Counted from the first letter of the stretch, positions 36,337 to 45,629 are shown. The stretch is DNA of 64,000 nucleotides from Marinobacter lipolyticus (GCF_018424605.1 NZ_QTKT01000001.1:372001-436000), one strand, 5' to 3'. Numbers and translations: made by a program. Notes: generated by a model from the letters alone, not told the origin.

Positions 36337-37002
36337 ATGCTCAACATGGATTTCTCCCGCAAGATTGTCATACGAACGACGGAACAGGACTGGGTGCCCA
36401 GCCCCGCCGGAGGCGTGCTCAGGAAACCACTGGCAAGGGAGGAGGCCGAACGCGGCCATGCCACCAGCGTGGTTCGCTACGAGCTCGGGGCGTCATTCAG
36501 CCGGCACGAGCATCCGCTGGGCGAAGAGATTCTGGTGCTTGAGGGCGTCTTCTCGGACGAAACCGGTAACTACCCTGCCGGCACTTACCTCCGTAACCCG
36601 CCGGGCAGCGGCCACGCCCCCTTCAGCAAGGAGGGCTGCACGCTGCTGGTCAAGTTGCATCAGTTCGATCAGCGAGATCAGGCAACCGTGCGGATTGATA
36701 CCCGCAACACGCCCTGGCTCCCCGGCCAGGGCGGCCTCCAGGTCATGCCGTTGCACAACTTCGAACACGAACACGTTGCTCTGGTGAAGTGGCCGCCGAA
36801 GGAGGTGTTTCAGGCCCACCGTCATTTCGGCGGTGAAGAGATCTTCGTACTGTCCGGCGAATTCTGCGATGAGCATGGCCGCTATCCGGCGGGAACCTGG
36901 ATTCGCAGCCCTCACCTGAGCCAGCACCATCCTTACGTGGAAGAGGAAACCATTATCTGGGTAAAAACGGGCCACCTGCCCGTGGAATCGTCGGCGGCGT
37001 AG
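36337..37002 (+). CDS. Double-cupin ChrR-like protein
   Basis: Protein of 221 residues with two cupin domains of the ChrR type. The first has SFSRHEHPLGEEILVLEGVF, the second has FQAHRHFGGEEIFVLSGEFC; each holds the His/Glu set that binds a metal ion. In ChrR this domain regulates an ECF sigma factor; here no zinc-binding anti-sigma N-terminus is present, so it is probably a stand-alone enzyme or sensor. The longer frame from 36253 overlaps the upstream gene, while the ATG at 36337 has a GAGGT site and is preferred. Confidence 0.8.
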   Translation: MLNMDFSRKIVIRTTEQDWVPSPAGGVLRKPLAREEAERGHATSVVRYELGASFSRHEHPLGEEILVLEGVFSDETGNYPAGTYLRNPPGSGHAPFSKEGCTLLVKLHQFDQRDQATVRIDTRNTPWLPGQGGLQVMPLHNFEHEHVALVKWPPKEVFQAHRHFGGEEIFVLSGEFCDEHGRYPAGTWIRSPHLSQHHPYVEEETIIWVKTGHLPVESSAA

Positions 37003-37013
37003 AACCGCCGGCG

Positions 37014-37631
37014 TCAGGACGGCCGCGGAACCTTCAGAACCTCACCAAAGGTGACGTACTCACTGCCGCCAAGACGGCCGAGAGGGTCAATCGCTGCGCC
37101 ATTGATACTGAGCCGGTTCTTGTCATCGTAACCGGCCGCCTGATCAGACACCCACACCCGATTCACCTTACCGAAGATCAGCGATTGTGGCGCGGCCCCG
37201 ATTTCCTGGATCTCATAAAGCTCACAGGCGAATGCCACGTGACAGTCCCTGAGCCGCGGCAGGCCTGAACCTTCGAAATCCTCCAACTGCAGGTCCAGAT
37301 TCTTCAGTTCCGATTCACCCTGGGCCAGGGTGCGGGAGGATTCGGTCACGGCGGCGGCCAACTCACTGGGCGCGATATGCACAACAAAATGTTTGCGCGC
37401 TTCAATATTGACCCGGGTATCTTTGGACACCCCATCGGTGGGCTTCTTGCCGACCGATATCATCAACAGCGGTGGGTTGCTGGTGATCGGCGTGAAAAAC
37501 GAAAACGGCGCCAGATTGAAATCCCCGTCCGGGTTCTCCGTCAGCACCCAGGCGACAGGACGCGGAATCACCGTCTGGGTCAGGATGTGGTAGGCGTCCT
37601 TCGGGTCCATGCCGTCAAAATCGATTAACAT
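37014..37631 (-). CDS. Flavin reductase-like FMN-binding protein
   Basis: Protein of 205 residues with the flavin-reductase-like split beta-barrel: ILTQTVIPRPVAWVLTENPDGDFNLAPFSFF near residue 16 (first part of the FMN pocket), and PPLLMISVGKKP, then KHFVVHIAP and SLIFGKVNRV. It may reduce FMN/FAD with NAD(P)H or act on its own substrate. It converges with the cupin gene and lies 24 bases after the cheR stop on the other strand. Confidence 0.85.
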   Translation of the reverse strand: MLIDFDGMDPKDAYHILTQTVIPRPVAWVLTENPDGDFNLAPFSFFTPITSNPPLLMISVGKKPTDGVSKDTRVNIEARKHFVVHIAPSELAAAVTESSRTLAQGESELKNLDLQLEDFEGSGLPRLRDCHVAFACELYEIQEIGAAPQSLIFGKVNRVWVSDQAAGYDDKNRLSINGAAIDPLGRLGGSEYVTFGEVLKVPRPS

Positions 37632-37655
37632 CAGTCGCTCCCGTAAAGACTTGGG

Positions 37656-38483
37656 TTATTTCTTGCGGTAGATGATGCCAGGATGGCACTGCACCATTTC
37701 GTAGAGATGCGGCAAACCATTGAGGGATTCCGACGCGCCCAGTATCAGGTAACCGCCAGGATTCAGCGTGGCGTGAATGCGCGTGAGGATGTCTTTCTTC
37801 AGCTCCGCCGAAAAATAGATCAGCACATTACGGCACATCACGATGTCGAACTTGCCCAGCATGTACCGTTCCAGCAGGTTCAGTTCCTTGAACTCCACCA
37901 TGCTCTTGATCTGCGGCCGTATCTGCCAGCCGCCGCTGGGCGATGGCGTGAAGAACTGCTTCTGCCGCTCCGGCGACAGACCTCGCCCGATGGCGATCAT
38001 TTCATACTCACCCTTGCGGGCCACTTCCAGAACGCTTTTTGAGATGTCGGTGGCGGTGATCTTGACGTCCCGCAACTTGCCGGGCCGCTGCCGGCGGAAC
38101 TCCTCGAGAATCATGGCCACCGAATAGGGTTCCTGCCCGGTGGAACTGGCGGCGGACCAGATTCTCAGCGGCTGCAGAGACTGACGGTCCGCGAACTCGG
38201 GCAACAGTTTTTCCTGCAGGATACGGAACGGGTGATTGTCACGAAACCAGAGAGTCTCGTTGGTGGTCATCGCGTCGATCACGGTTTCGCGCAGATTGCT
38301 GCGACCAGGCCGCTTGAGGCGATCCATCAGCTCACCCAGGGTGTTGAGCTGATTCTCCTCCAGTATCCGGCGAAGCCGGCTTTTCACCAGATACTGTTTG
38401 TTATCACCAAGCAGAATGCCGCACGCGTCCTGCAGGAACGTCTTGAAGGTCTCATATTCCTGTGGCGTTATGTCCGCTTTCAT
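37656..38483 (-). CDS. cheR: Chemotaxis protein methyltransferase CheR
   Basis: CheR of 275 residues methylates glutamates of chemoreceptors with SAM. The N-terminal helical domain holds TFLQDACGILLGDNKQYLV and SRLRRILEENQLNTL; the SAM domain contains ATNETLWFRDNHPF (common NETxFFR motif), IWSAASSTGQEPYSVAM, VKITATDISKSVL, and IVMCRNVLIYF. It lies 44 bases after cheV, the same order as in Pseudomonas, and acts on receptors such as the one at 30758-32371. Confidence 0.95.
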   Translation of the reverse strand: MKADITPQEYETFKTFLQDACGILLGDNKQYLVKSRLRRILEENQLNTLGELMDRLKRPGRSNLRETVIDAMTTNETLWFRDNHPFRILQEKLLPEFADRQSLQPLRIWSAASSTGQEPYSVAMILEEFRRQRPGKLRDVKITATDISKSVLEVARKGEYEMIAIGRGLSPERQKQFFTPSPSGGWQIRPQIKSMVEFKELNLLERYMLGKFDIVMCRNVLIYFSAELKKDILTRIHATLNPGGYLILGASESLNGLPHLYEMVQCHPGIIYRKK

Positions 38484-38527
38484 TACGTCTCGGCATCAGA
38501 GGTTGCAAAAGTCTGCAGGGGCGCAGT

Positions 38528-39457
38528 TCATCCCCTGTCGATGATTTCCATCACTTTCTCGGCCAGCTCGTCGGCACTGAACTTGGCCATGAATTCGTCG
38601 GCCCCCACCTTCTGCACCATGGCTGTGTTGAAGACGCCGCTGAGGGACGTGTGCAACATGATGAAGGTGTCCCGAAGCGCCGGGTCATTCTTGCAGCGGG
38701 TCACCAGCGTGTAACCGTCCATCTCGGGCATCTCTACGTCGGAGATGATCAATGACAGGTGATCCCTCGCTTTCGAACCGTCGGCGGTTATCTCTTTCAG
38801 ATAGTCCAGTGCCTGCTTGCCGTCGTCCCGGGTGATGACCTCCATCCCGATGGCCGTCAGGCAGCGCTGGATCTGGCGCCTGGCGACGGACGAGTCGTCT
38901 ACCACCAGCACTGGCAGATGTCCGGAAGCCCGTTCCCGGCTTCGGGTCTGGATATCGGTGCTGACATCATCGCTGAGCGGAGAAACTTCTGCAAGAATCT
39001 TTTCTACATCGATGATTTCAACGAGTTTATCATCAATATGCGTGACGGCAGTGAGGTACACGTCATTGCCAGCGCCCTTGGGCGGCGGCAACATGTCTTC
39101 CCAGTTCATGTTCACGATTCGGTCGACACCCGCCACCAGAAACCCCTGGGTTCGGCGATTGTACTCGGTGATAATCACAAAGCTGGTCGCCAGTGCGTCC
39201 GGCGTAATCGCGGGCAAACCGATCGACATCGCCAGATCAATGATGGGGATGGTTTCGCCGCGGATGTGGGCCACCCCGCGCACCATGCTGCGACTGTTGG
39301 GAATGGACGACAGTTTCGGGCACTGCAGCACTTCCTTGACCTTGAAAACGTTGATGCCATACATCTGGCGACCGCGAAACCGGAAGAGCAGCAGCTCCAG
39401 GCGGTTCTGCCCCACCAGCTGTGTCCGCTGATTCACACTGTCGAGTACACCTGCCAT
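38528..39457 (-). CDS. cheV: CheV coupling protein (CheW-receiver fusion)
   Basis: Chemotaxis adaptor of 309 residues: CheW-like domain (LELLLFRFRGRQMYGINVFKV, then VRGVAHIRGETIPIIDL) followed by a receiver domain with VLVVDDSSVARRQ and the phosphorylation site LIISDVEMPEMDG. The frame runs up to 39598, but the family start MAGVLDSVNQRTQLVGQ begins at 39457 after a GAGGCGG site, so I use that. Divergent from flgA and upstream of cheR in the same direction. Confidence 0.94.
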   Translation of the reverse strand: MAGVLDSVNQRTQLVGQNRLELLLFRFRGRQMYGINVFKVKEVLQCPKLSSIPNSRSMVRGVAHIRGETIPIIDLAMSIGLPAITPDALATSFVIITEYNRRTQGFLVAGVDRIVNMNWEDMLPPPKGAGNDVYLTAVTHIDDKLVEIIDVEKILAEVSPLSDDVSTDIQTRSRERASGHLPVLVVDDSSVARRQIQRCLTAIGMEVITRDDGKQALDYLKEITADGSKARDHLSLIISDVEMPEMDGYTLVTRCKNDPALRDTFIMLHTSLSGVFNTAMVQKVGADEFMAKFSADELAEKVMEIIDRG

Positions 39458-39646
39458 TCCGCCTCTCCCCTCTCTGCCAGACTCATACCGGCATGTATTT
39501 TGCTCAATTCTGGTCAGTTCCGGCGTTTTTATTTGCATCTGCCGGTTTTTTGACTCGCTAGGCGAGAGTAACGGCCGAATCCCGGAATACTTGAGCACCT
39601 CCGGGTTTGTGCCCTTATACCGACAGCATAGGACAAACTGCCGCGT

Positions 39647-40363
39647 ATGCGCATCACGATCTTTATCGCATTTATGTTGCTAGCACTCCCTGCGTTGCTT
39701 GCATCCCCTGCCGCTCTGGCAGCGGACACCACAGCCGCCCAGATCAAACAGGCCGCAGGCGCTTTCCTGGGCGAATTTGCGAATGAGCAGGCCGAGAGCG
39801 GGTTTGACGTTTCCTACAAGCCCGGCCGACTCGACAGCCGGCTGGCGCTCGCCACGTGCGACAAGCCGCTGGCGGTCAGCTTTAGTGGCGATCCCTGGAA
39901 AACCACGCAGCCCACGCTTCAGGTGTCCTGCAGCGGCAAGCGTCCCTGGCGAATGTTCCTCAACGCCACCGTCACCATTGTCGGCGAAGGCATGGTGGCA
40001 GCACGTCCCCTTGCCCGGGGTGAGCGGCTGACCGCAGATCTGGTAAAGGCTGAATCCGTGACCGTCAATGCCACACGGCGGGGTGTGATCACCGACCCGG
40101 ATCAGCTGATCGGCATGGAAATGCGGCGCGGCGTGAATGCCGGTACGCTGATGTCGCCGGACCTGCTTTCCGCCCCGGCTGCGGTTGTCCGCGGGGACCA
40201 TGTTATTATTACGGCACGACGCGGCAATTTTGCCGTGAATTCCCGGGGCAAAGCCCTGGCCGATGCCAGTGTCGGCGATCAGGTGCTGGTTGAGAACCTG
40301 TCGTCAGCGCGCACGGTGAAAGCCCGGGTTACCGCGCCCGGCCAGGTTGAAATTCCGATGTAA
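39647..40363 (+). CDS. flgA: FlgA, P-ring assembly chaperone
   Basis: Periplasmic chaperone of 238 residues for assembly of the flagellar P-ring (FlgI). N-terminal signal peptide MRITIFIAFMLLALPALLAS with AxA-type cleavage near ALAA, then the SAF-like repeats with RPLARGERLTADLV and GMEMRRGVNAGTLMSPDLL. The closing VGDQVLVENLSSARTVKARV is family typical. It stands 189 bases from the divergent cheV and precedes flgM and flgN. Confidence 0.93.
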   Translation: MRITIFIAFMLLALPALLASPAALAADTTAAQIKQAAGAFLGEFANEQAESGFDVSYKPGRLDSRLALATCDKPLAVSFSGDPWKTTQPTLQVSCSGKRPWRMFLNATVTIVGEGMVAARPLARGERLTADLVKAESVTVNATRRGVITDPDQLIGMEMRRGVNAGTLMSPDLLSAPAAVVRGDHVIITARRGNFAVNSRGKALADASVGDQVLVENLSSARTVKARVTAPGQVEIPM

Positions 40364-40457
40364 CGGGCCCCGGCGGCGGCTTGCCTCTTGCGGCAAGGGT
40401 TTGCCGGCGCGACCTGGCATTCTGACGGAAATGTAATCTTTCAGTCGCAAAAAAGTC

Positions 40458-40484
40458 TAAAGCTTGCAGCCGGACAGCCGATAA
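40458..40484 (+). promoter_or_regulatory. Sigma-28 (FliA) promoter of flgM
   Basis: TAAA (40458-40461), a 15-base spacer, then GCCGATAA (40477-40484): an exact match to the class III flagellar promoter consensus. It lies 60 bases ahead of flgM, as expected if FlgM is made late and feeds back on FliA. Confidence 0.85.
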
Positions 40485-40544
40485 GCAGTTGTAAAATTCG
40501 CGAATGCTGTCTTTGTACAGCTCACCAGTTAAGCAGGTACCGAT

Positions 40545-40871
40545 ATGTCAGTTGACTTAAATGGAATTGGCCCCGGCCAGGTCAACACCCAGAGAACCAC
40601 GGCCGACAAGTCCGGTTCAACCCAGAACACGCAGCCTTCAGCCCCGGAGCAGGCAAAATCCCAGGCACAGGGCGCGCGCGGCGAGAACGTCAATCTCAGC
40701 AGTCAGGCGAAAGACCTGAAACAGCTCGAACAGAAGCTGGGTGATTATCCGGAAATGGACGATGACCGCATCGAGCAGATCCGCGCGGCACTGGCGGACG
40801 GCTCCTACAAGATTGACGCTGAAAAGCTGGCCCAGAAAATGCTTGAAATGGATGAAAGCATTTTCGGGTGA
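40545..40871 (+). CDS. flgM: FlgM, anti-sigma-28 factor
   Basis: Anti-sigma factor of 108 residues that holds FliA until the hook is finished and is then exported. The N-terminus is low complexity and rich in Gln, Ser and Thr. The C-terminus (IEQIRAALADGSYKIDAEK, then LAQKMLEMDES) is the sigma-28 binding region. An exact sigma-28 promoter consensus lies upstream. It precedes flgN with 7 bases in between. Confidence 0.95.
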   Translation: MSVDLNGIGPGQVNTQRTTADKSGSTQNTQPSAPEQAKSQAQGARGENVNLSSQAKDLKQLEQKLGDYPEMDDDRIEQIRAALADGSYKIDAEKLAQKMLEMDESIFG

Positions 40872-40878
40872 GTAGATC

Positions 40879-41349
40879 ATGGCCGCAATTGATGAGTTGA
40901 ATAACCTTCTTTCCCAGGATATCCGCCAGCTTCAGACTCTGGCGGATTTACTGGAACAGGAGAAGTCCTGCCTCGCTTCCTCTGACATGCACGCGCTGGA
41001 AGCCATCACCGCAGAGAAAAATACGATACTGGAGCAGGTCCGCGCCCGCGCCAAGCAGAAGATCCATCATCTGGTGGCCATCGGCTACCGGCCGGACTCT
41101 GGGGCACCGTCACGCTTTATACGCGGCGCCGGGCTGACAGAACTGGCGGAGCGGTGGTCCGAAGCCAACGAGCGCCTGACCTTCTGCCAGGAATTGAATC
41201 GCAATAACGGGCGTGTGATCAGTCACCTGCAGAAACGGCTGGCCCGCCTGACCGACATTTTCCGGGGTGCCAGCAGCCAGCAAAAACTGTATGGCGCCCA
41301 TGGCGAGCAAACCGGGGCATCCAGCCGAACCATTCTGGCCAGCGCCTGA
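40879..41349 (+). CDS. flgN: FlgN, flagellar export chaperone
   Basis: Chaperone of 156 residues for the hook-associated proteins FlgK and FlgL. It is mainly helical, with LLSQDIRQLQTLADLLEQEK at the start and CQELNRNNGRVISHLQKRLA in the second half, the family pattern. It is co-transcribed with flgM. A GC-rich hairpin follows the stop. Confidence 0.9.
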   Translation: MAAIDELNNLLSQDIRQLQTLADLLEQEKSCLASSDMHALEAITAEKNTILEQVRARAKQKIHHLVAIGYRPDSGAPSRFIRGAGLTELAERWSEANERLTFCQELNRNNGRVISHLQKRLARLTDIFRGASSQQKLYGAHGEQTGASSRTILASA

Positions 41350-41365
41350 GTTCAAATAGCGGAAC

Positions 41366-41386
41366 TGGCGCTCTCCGCGAGCGCCA
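41366..41386. terminator. Hairpin between convergent flgN and 41394-42143
   Basis: An eight-base stem TGGCGCTC/GAGCGCCA with a five-base loop sits between two converging genes. No T-run follows on either side, so termination is only probable. Confidence 0.4.
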
Positions 41387-41393
41387 AGACACC

Positions 41394-42143
41394 TCAGCGG
41401 GTGTAAATCGTCATATTGGAATCCGGATGAAAGCGGATGTCGGTGATGGTCACGTTACCGATCGGCGGCGTCTGCCCTCCACTCACCCGGATATTGTCCA
41501 TACGAATCTGCTCGATACGCTCTGGAAACGCCAGTACCAGCCCACCATCGGAGCGCACCTGATACCGCGGCGCATCATCACGGTAATGAACGCCGCTGAT
41601 GGTCAGATCGGAATCCAGGAAATTAAGCACCGGCACAAAGATGTTGGAGGCCAGCTTCAGGCCCTCGATCACATCGGGCTGCCCTGCCACCGGATCACCC
41701 TGCTCGCCATCGCCCGCGCCGGCCATCATGGTGACGGATTCGATACGCTGAATCAGGCTTTGATCGCCCTGCCCCGCAACGGAAGCCAGTTCATCGTCGT
41801 TCATGGGCGTCAGCCCTTGGGGCTGATAGGGCTCGCCGGCATTCTGCGCAGGAATTGCCTGGGCCGTGCTGCTGGCGGCGAAGCTGACCAACGGCTGAAA
41901 CGGCAGCGTCACCATGGTGAAAAAGGCGGCAGCGTTCCGGTATCGGGACTGGTGCCTGAGCACCCGCTCCAGCTCCCGTTCGCTGATCCAGCCGGCCTGC
42001 ACCAGCACTTCACCCAGGCGCTGACCACTTTCGCGCTGGAGACGCAGACCATCCGCAAGCTGACCTTCGGACAAATAGCCACGATTGATCAGCAACAAAC
42101 CAAGCCGTGATTTCTCTTCAAACCCCTGACGGATCTTCACCAT
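41394..42143 (-). CDS. Protein with GspE/MshE N-terminal-like domain and unassigned C-terminal region
   Basis: Protein of 249 residues. The first 65 residues match the N-terminal domain of type II secretion/pilus ATPases: LGLLLINRGYLSEGQLADGL and LGEVLVQAGWISERELERVL, but no ATPase follows. A hydrophobic segment (FFTMVTLPFQPLVSFAA) comes next, then a Gln/Pro-rich linker, a short MNDDELASVAGQGDQ motif that recalls the DELSxVxGQ motif of small secreted or pilus-linked proteins, and a beta-rich C-terminal region (VLNFLDSDLTISGVHY). I know no named protein with this build. An A+T-poor 5' region with GGAGGG precedes it. It may be a membrane-anchored adaptor; function unknown. Confidence 0.5.
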   Translation of the reverse strand: MVKIRQGFEEKSRLGLLLINRGYLSEGQLADGLRLQRESGQRLGEVLVQAGWISERELERVLRHQSRYRNAAAFFTMVTLPFQPLVSFAASSTAQAIPAQNAGEPYQPQGLTPMNDDELASVAGQGDQSLIQRIESVTMMAGAGDGEQGDPVAGQPDVIEGLKLASNIFVPVLNFLDSDLTISGVHYRDDAPRYQVRSDGGLVLAFPERIEQIRMDNIRVSGGQTPPIGNVTITDIRFHPDSNMTIYTR

Positions 42144-42339
42144 TACCCTCCAATCCGTGTTATCGATGACCGTACAGCCCGGCTCGGTGACGTATTATTG
42201 TGTGACAAGCTGATAAGAGGTTAGACGAAGACCTGCCATTGCGCCTGACGAATCTCCGACGCAGCCGCAAATTCTGCTAACATCCGGACTAACCCCAACT
42301 CATCACTGCATTATCGCAGGGATAATGGACGGAGCTAAC

Positions 42340-42993
42340 ATGGTGACCCCGATTAAAATGACAAATACCGTAAAACCGTCGGTTTCTGTGATTCAAGTCT
42401 TCATCCTGCTGCTGGCCACCTTCGGCCTTAGCCATGGCGCTCTCGCCCAGGACGCCGAATCGGCGAAACAGGAACTGCCCCATGTGCGGCTGGAAACCAC
42501 TGAAGGCGTTATCGAACTGATGCTCAGACCCGACGTGGCGCCGGCAACCGTGGAAAACTTCATCGAATACGCCGAAAGCGGCTTCTACAACGGCACCATA
42601 TTCCACCGGGTTATTCCAGGCTTCATGATCCAGGGCGGCGGCTTCACCCGCGACCTCGCGCGAAAGGACACCAACGCGCCTATCCGCAACGAAGGCAGCG
42701 CCACGCTCAAGAATCTGCGGGGTACCATTGCCATGGCGAGAACCGGCCAGCCGCATTCCGCAACCTCCCAGTTCTTCATCAACGTGGTGGATAACGGCTA
42801 CCTCAATACCACGGACAACCCGCAGAAATGGGGCTATGCGGTCTTTGGCAAAGTGACCGAAGGTATGGGCGTGGTCGATGCCATCGCCGGCAAGCAAACC
42901 GGCTACTCTGCAGGCATGGCGGATGTACCGGAAGACCCGATCATCATCGAGCGGGTCACCGTGTTACGGGGCGGTGCCCAGACCGACGACTGA
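42340..42993 (+). CDS. Periplasmic cyclophilin-type peptidyl-prolyl isomerase
   Basis: Cyclophilin of about 217 residues that turns prolyl peptide bonds during folding. A signal peptide (VFILLLATFGLSHGALAQ) points to the periplasm. The active site has FHRVIPGFMIQGGGF, with the catalytic arginine, and SATSQFFINVVDN with the conserved Gln and Phe. The frame is open to 42325, but an acGGAGc site seven bases before the ATG at 42340 favours that start. It overlaps mnmC by one base (TGATG). Confidence 0.9.
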   Translation: MVTPIKMTNTVKPSVSVIQVFILLLATFGLSHGALAQDAESAKQELPHVRLETTEGVIELMLRPDVAPATVENFIEYAESGFYNGTIFHRVIPGFMIQGGGFTRDLARKDTNAPIRNEGSATLKNLRGTIAMARTGQPHSATSQFFINVVDNGYLNTTDNPQKWGYAVFGKVTEGMGVVDAIAGKQTGYSAGMADVPEDPIIIERVTVLRGGAQTDD

Positions 42994-44933
42994 TGACACA
43001 GCTCGCTCCCCCCGCCATAGAATCGGCGGATATCCGCTGGCACGACGGAATACCCGAGTCGCGCACCTTCGGCGATGTCTATTTCAACCGCGACAACGGC
43101 CTGGAAGAAACCCGGCATGTCTTCATCAGGCCCAATGAACTGGCCCGGCGATTCGCACGGGTGGCGGATGGCGCCGCGTTCGTTATCGGAGAAACCGGCT
43201 TCGGGACCGGGCTGAACTTTCTGGCCGCGTGGCAGGAATGGCGGAGGGCCAACCCGCCGCCGTGCGCCCGCCTGCATTTTGTTTCAGTGGAACGCTACCC
43301 GTTACGGCGCGAAGACCTGCACAGAGCGCTGGCGCTTTGGCCCGAGCTCGCCGACCTGGCTGAAGAACTGGTAGCGCAGTACCCACCACTGGTTCGTGGC
43401 GCTCACCGGATGCGCCTCGACAATGGCCGCGTGAGACTGACGCTGTTCTTCGGCGATGTACTGGACGCCTGGCAGGAACTGGAGTTCAACGCCGACGCCT
43501 GGTTTCTGGACGGCTTCGCCCCGGCCCTGAACCCGAGCATGTGGCCGGATGAGGCAATGCAACAAATCCGCCGCCACAGCAAGCGTGAGGCCACCCTGGC
43601 CACTTTCACGTCCGTAGGCCGGGTGCGGCGGGCTCTCGAGAACTGTGGGTTCCAGATGCATAAAGCCGGCGGTTTCGGCCGCAAACGGGACATGCTCGTG
43701 GGCAGCCTGCCCCCGGATCCGGGGCCGGCTCCACGCAACGACGTACCACAACCCAAGGGTATTGCCATTATCGGTGCCGGCATTGCCGGCTGCCTGTTGG
43801 CGCGGAACCTCGCAGAGCGCGGCGTGCCGGTCACTCTGATCGACGCCGCAGAGCAACCTGGTGCCGGCGCCTCCGGCAATCTGCAGGGTGCCCTGTACGT
43901 CAAACTCGGGGTGGAGTTCAACGCCCAGACCCAGCTTGCCCTGTCTGGATTGCTGTTCAGCCAGCGCTACTATGCATCGTTACCTGAACCGTTATCTGAA
44001 TCATTATCTGAATCGCCAAGCGGCAGTTGCTGGCACCGCACCGGGCTGTTCCAGATGGCGCACAACGAGCAGGAACGCCAGCGCCAGCAACGTTTTCTTG
44101 AACGAAACCAATACCCGGCAGACATCGTGGAACCGGTGGATGCCGGGGCGGCGACCGATCTTACCGGTATAGAAACCGAACACAGTGGCCTCTGGTTTCA
44201 CAACAGCGGCTGGTTGCAGCCCGCCGCACTGTGCCGGGATCTGATCCGGCACCCCGGCATAACCACCCTGTTTTCAAACCCCGTCGAGAGCCTGGCCCGC
44301 AATGGGAATCAGTGGTTTATTGCAACCCAGCGTCAGACGGTATCCGCGGCGCAGGCGGTCATCTGCGGCGGCCATCACAGCCCGGCACTGATTCCCGTCG
44401 ATAGCCAGCACGGACACTTTCGCTTCAAGCCGATTCGTGGCCAGGTTACGCACCTGCCGGACCACGTTGTGAAGGCTCCGCGGGCGGTGATTTGCGGGCC
44501 TCGATACATCAACCCGACCTGTGACGGCGTCGCGGTGACCGGCGCAACCTTTGACCTGCACAACGCCTCTCCCGAGATGAACGAGGCGAGCCACCGTGAG
44601 AACATCGACGAGCTCCATGACATGCTCCCGGCCATCTGGCTGGACCAGGCTCCTGGGCCGGACCAACACCTGTCCGGGCGCGTGGGGTTCCGCTGCACAA
44701 CCCACGATTACCAGCCCGCAGCCGGTGCGCTGGCGGCGGTTCCCGGCGCGGACCTCAGAGACCTGTTCCTGTTGACCGGGCTGGGCAGCAAGGGCCTGAC
44801 CTACGCTCCGTTACTGGCGGAGTACCTCGCAGATACACTGACCGGCGAGCCGGCCTGCCTGCCCCGCTCGCTGATCAAACGCGTGCGTCCGGAACGCTGT
44901 TTCCGGCCCATGGCGCAAGAAAAGGTAAGTTAG
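42993..44933 (+). CDS. mnmC: MnmC, bifunctional tRNA (mnm5s2U34) modification enzyme
   Basis: Protein of 646 residues that completes the wobble uridine of some tRNAs: the C-terminal FAD domain removes the carboxymethyl group, the N-terminal domain methylates the amino group with SAM. N-terminus: GETGFGTGLNFLAAW (SAM loop), AWFLDGFAPALNPSMW. C-terminus: Rossmann IAIIGAGIAGCLLARN near 260 and the closing LTGLGSKGLTYAPLLAEYLA. The frame extends to 42828, but the ATG at 42993 overlaps the cyclophilin stop. A short repeat (LSES twice) is present near residue 332. Confidence 0.94.
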   Translation: MTQLAPPAIESADIRWHDGIPESRTFGDVYFNRDNGLEETRHVFIRPNELARRFARVADGAAFVIGETGFGTGLNFLAAWQEWRRANPPPCARLHFVSVERYPLRREDLHRALALWPELADLAEELVAQYPPLVRGAHRMRLDNGRVRLTLFFGDVLDAWQELEFNADAWFLDGFAPALNPSMWPDEAMQQIRRHSKREATLATFTSVGRVRRALENCGFQMHKAGGFGRKRDMLVGSLPPDPGPAPRNDVPQPKGIAIIGAGIAGCLLARNLAERGVPVTLIDAAEQPGAGASGNLQGALYVKLGVEFNAQTQLALSGLLFSQRYYASLPEPLSESLSESPSGSCWHRTGLFQMAHNEQERQRQQRFLERNQYPADIVEPVDAGAATDLTGIETEHSGLWFHNSGWLQPAALCRDLIRHPGITTLFSNPVESLARNGNQWFIATQRQTVSAAQAVICGGHHSPALIPVDSQHGHFRFKPIRGQVTHLPDHVVKAPRAVICGPRYINPTCDGVAVTGATFDLHNASPEMNEASHRENIDELHDMLPAIWLDQAPGPDQHLSGRVGFRCTTHDYQPAAGALAAVPGADLRDLFLLTGLGSKGLTYAPLLAEYLADTLTGEPACLPRSLIKRVRPERCFRPMAQEKVS

Positions 44934-44999
44934 GAAACTCAAGAAAACGGCCTAACGGCCGATCAGTGGTAAACGGGCATTACGATCTGGAGTCAGTCT

Positions 45000-45629
45000 A
45001 TGGCCATTTTTGTCAGTGAACCCGGCCGACCGGTCGGAACCCGATTACCGGAGGTATTCCGGGGCCGACGGGTGGGTAATGTCACTGAATTGGTCGAATC
45101 ACACGCGGTCAATACCGGCCATAGTGACGTGACCGATGGCGAGTTTCAGCAGGCCAGTTACGCCGCCGGTCATCATCGCGCCCTGGAGGAGTACGGCGCA
45201 TCCGCAGAGCCCCGGGATCAGCGCAGTTATCTGCCGGTATCCACCCTGTGCACGCCGGCGTTGTATTCGTTACCGGCGACCGCCACCATCGCCGAAGCGC
45301 TGTCGACCATGGACGAGCACGGAGTACATCACCTGGTGATCACCGCCCAGGACAATGTCGCCGGTCTGATCGACCTGCGCTGGTTACTGAGCTGGCTGCA
45401 CGAACACAACGCGGACGCCATGAGCCACAGCTTGCTACACGTGGAGTTGCCAGCGTTTCTGACCGCCTCCCCCGAAACCGACGCCCACCAGCTTGCGCGC
45501 CTGATGCTGGCTCATCAGTTGAATGCCGCGCTGGTGGTGGATAACAAAGGCCTGCCGTCTGGTATCGTGACCAGCACCGATTACCTGAAGCTCTACGCCA
45601 GTGCCGGCCGCCAGCAGGGTACGGTCTAG
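45000..45629 (+). CDS. CBS-domain pair protein
   Basis: Protein of 209 residues. The first 80 residues have no clear domain; the rest forms two CBS motifs: PALYSLPATATIAEALSTMD with HHLVITAQDNVAGLIDL, and LTASPETDAHQLARLMLAHQ with AALVVDNKGLPSGIVTSTDY. CBS pairs bind adenine nucleotides and regulate enzymes or transport; here no effector domain is attached. A GGAG site lies upstream of the ATG. The end converges on the large lipoprotein gene with four bases overlap. Confidence 0.82.
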   Translation: MAIFVSEPGRPVGTRLPEVFRGRRVGNVTELVESHAVNTGHSDVTDGEFQQASYAAGHHRALEEYGASAEPRDQRSYLPVSTLCTPALYSLPATATIAEALSTMDEHGVHHLVITAQDNVAGLIDLRWLLSWLHEHNADAMSHSLLHVELPAFLTASPETDAHQLARLMLAHQLNAALVVDNKGLPSGIVTSTDYLKLYASAGRQQGTV

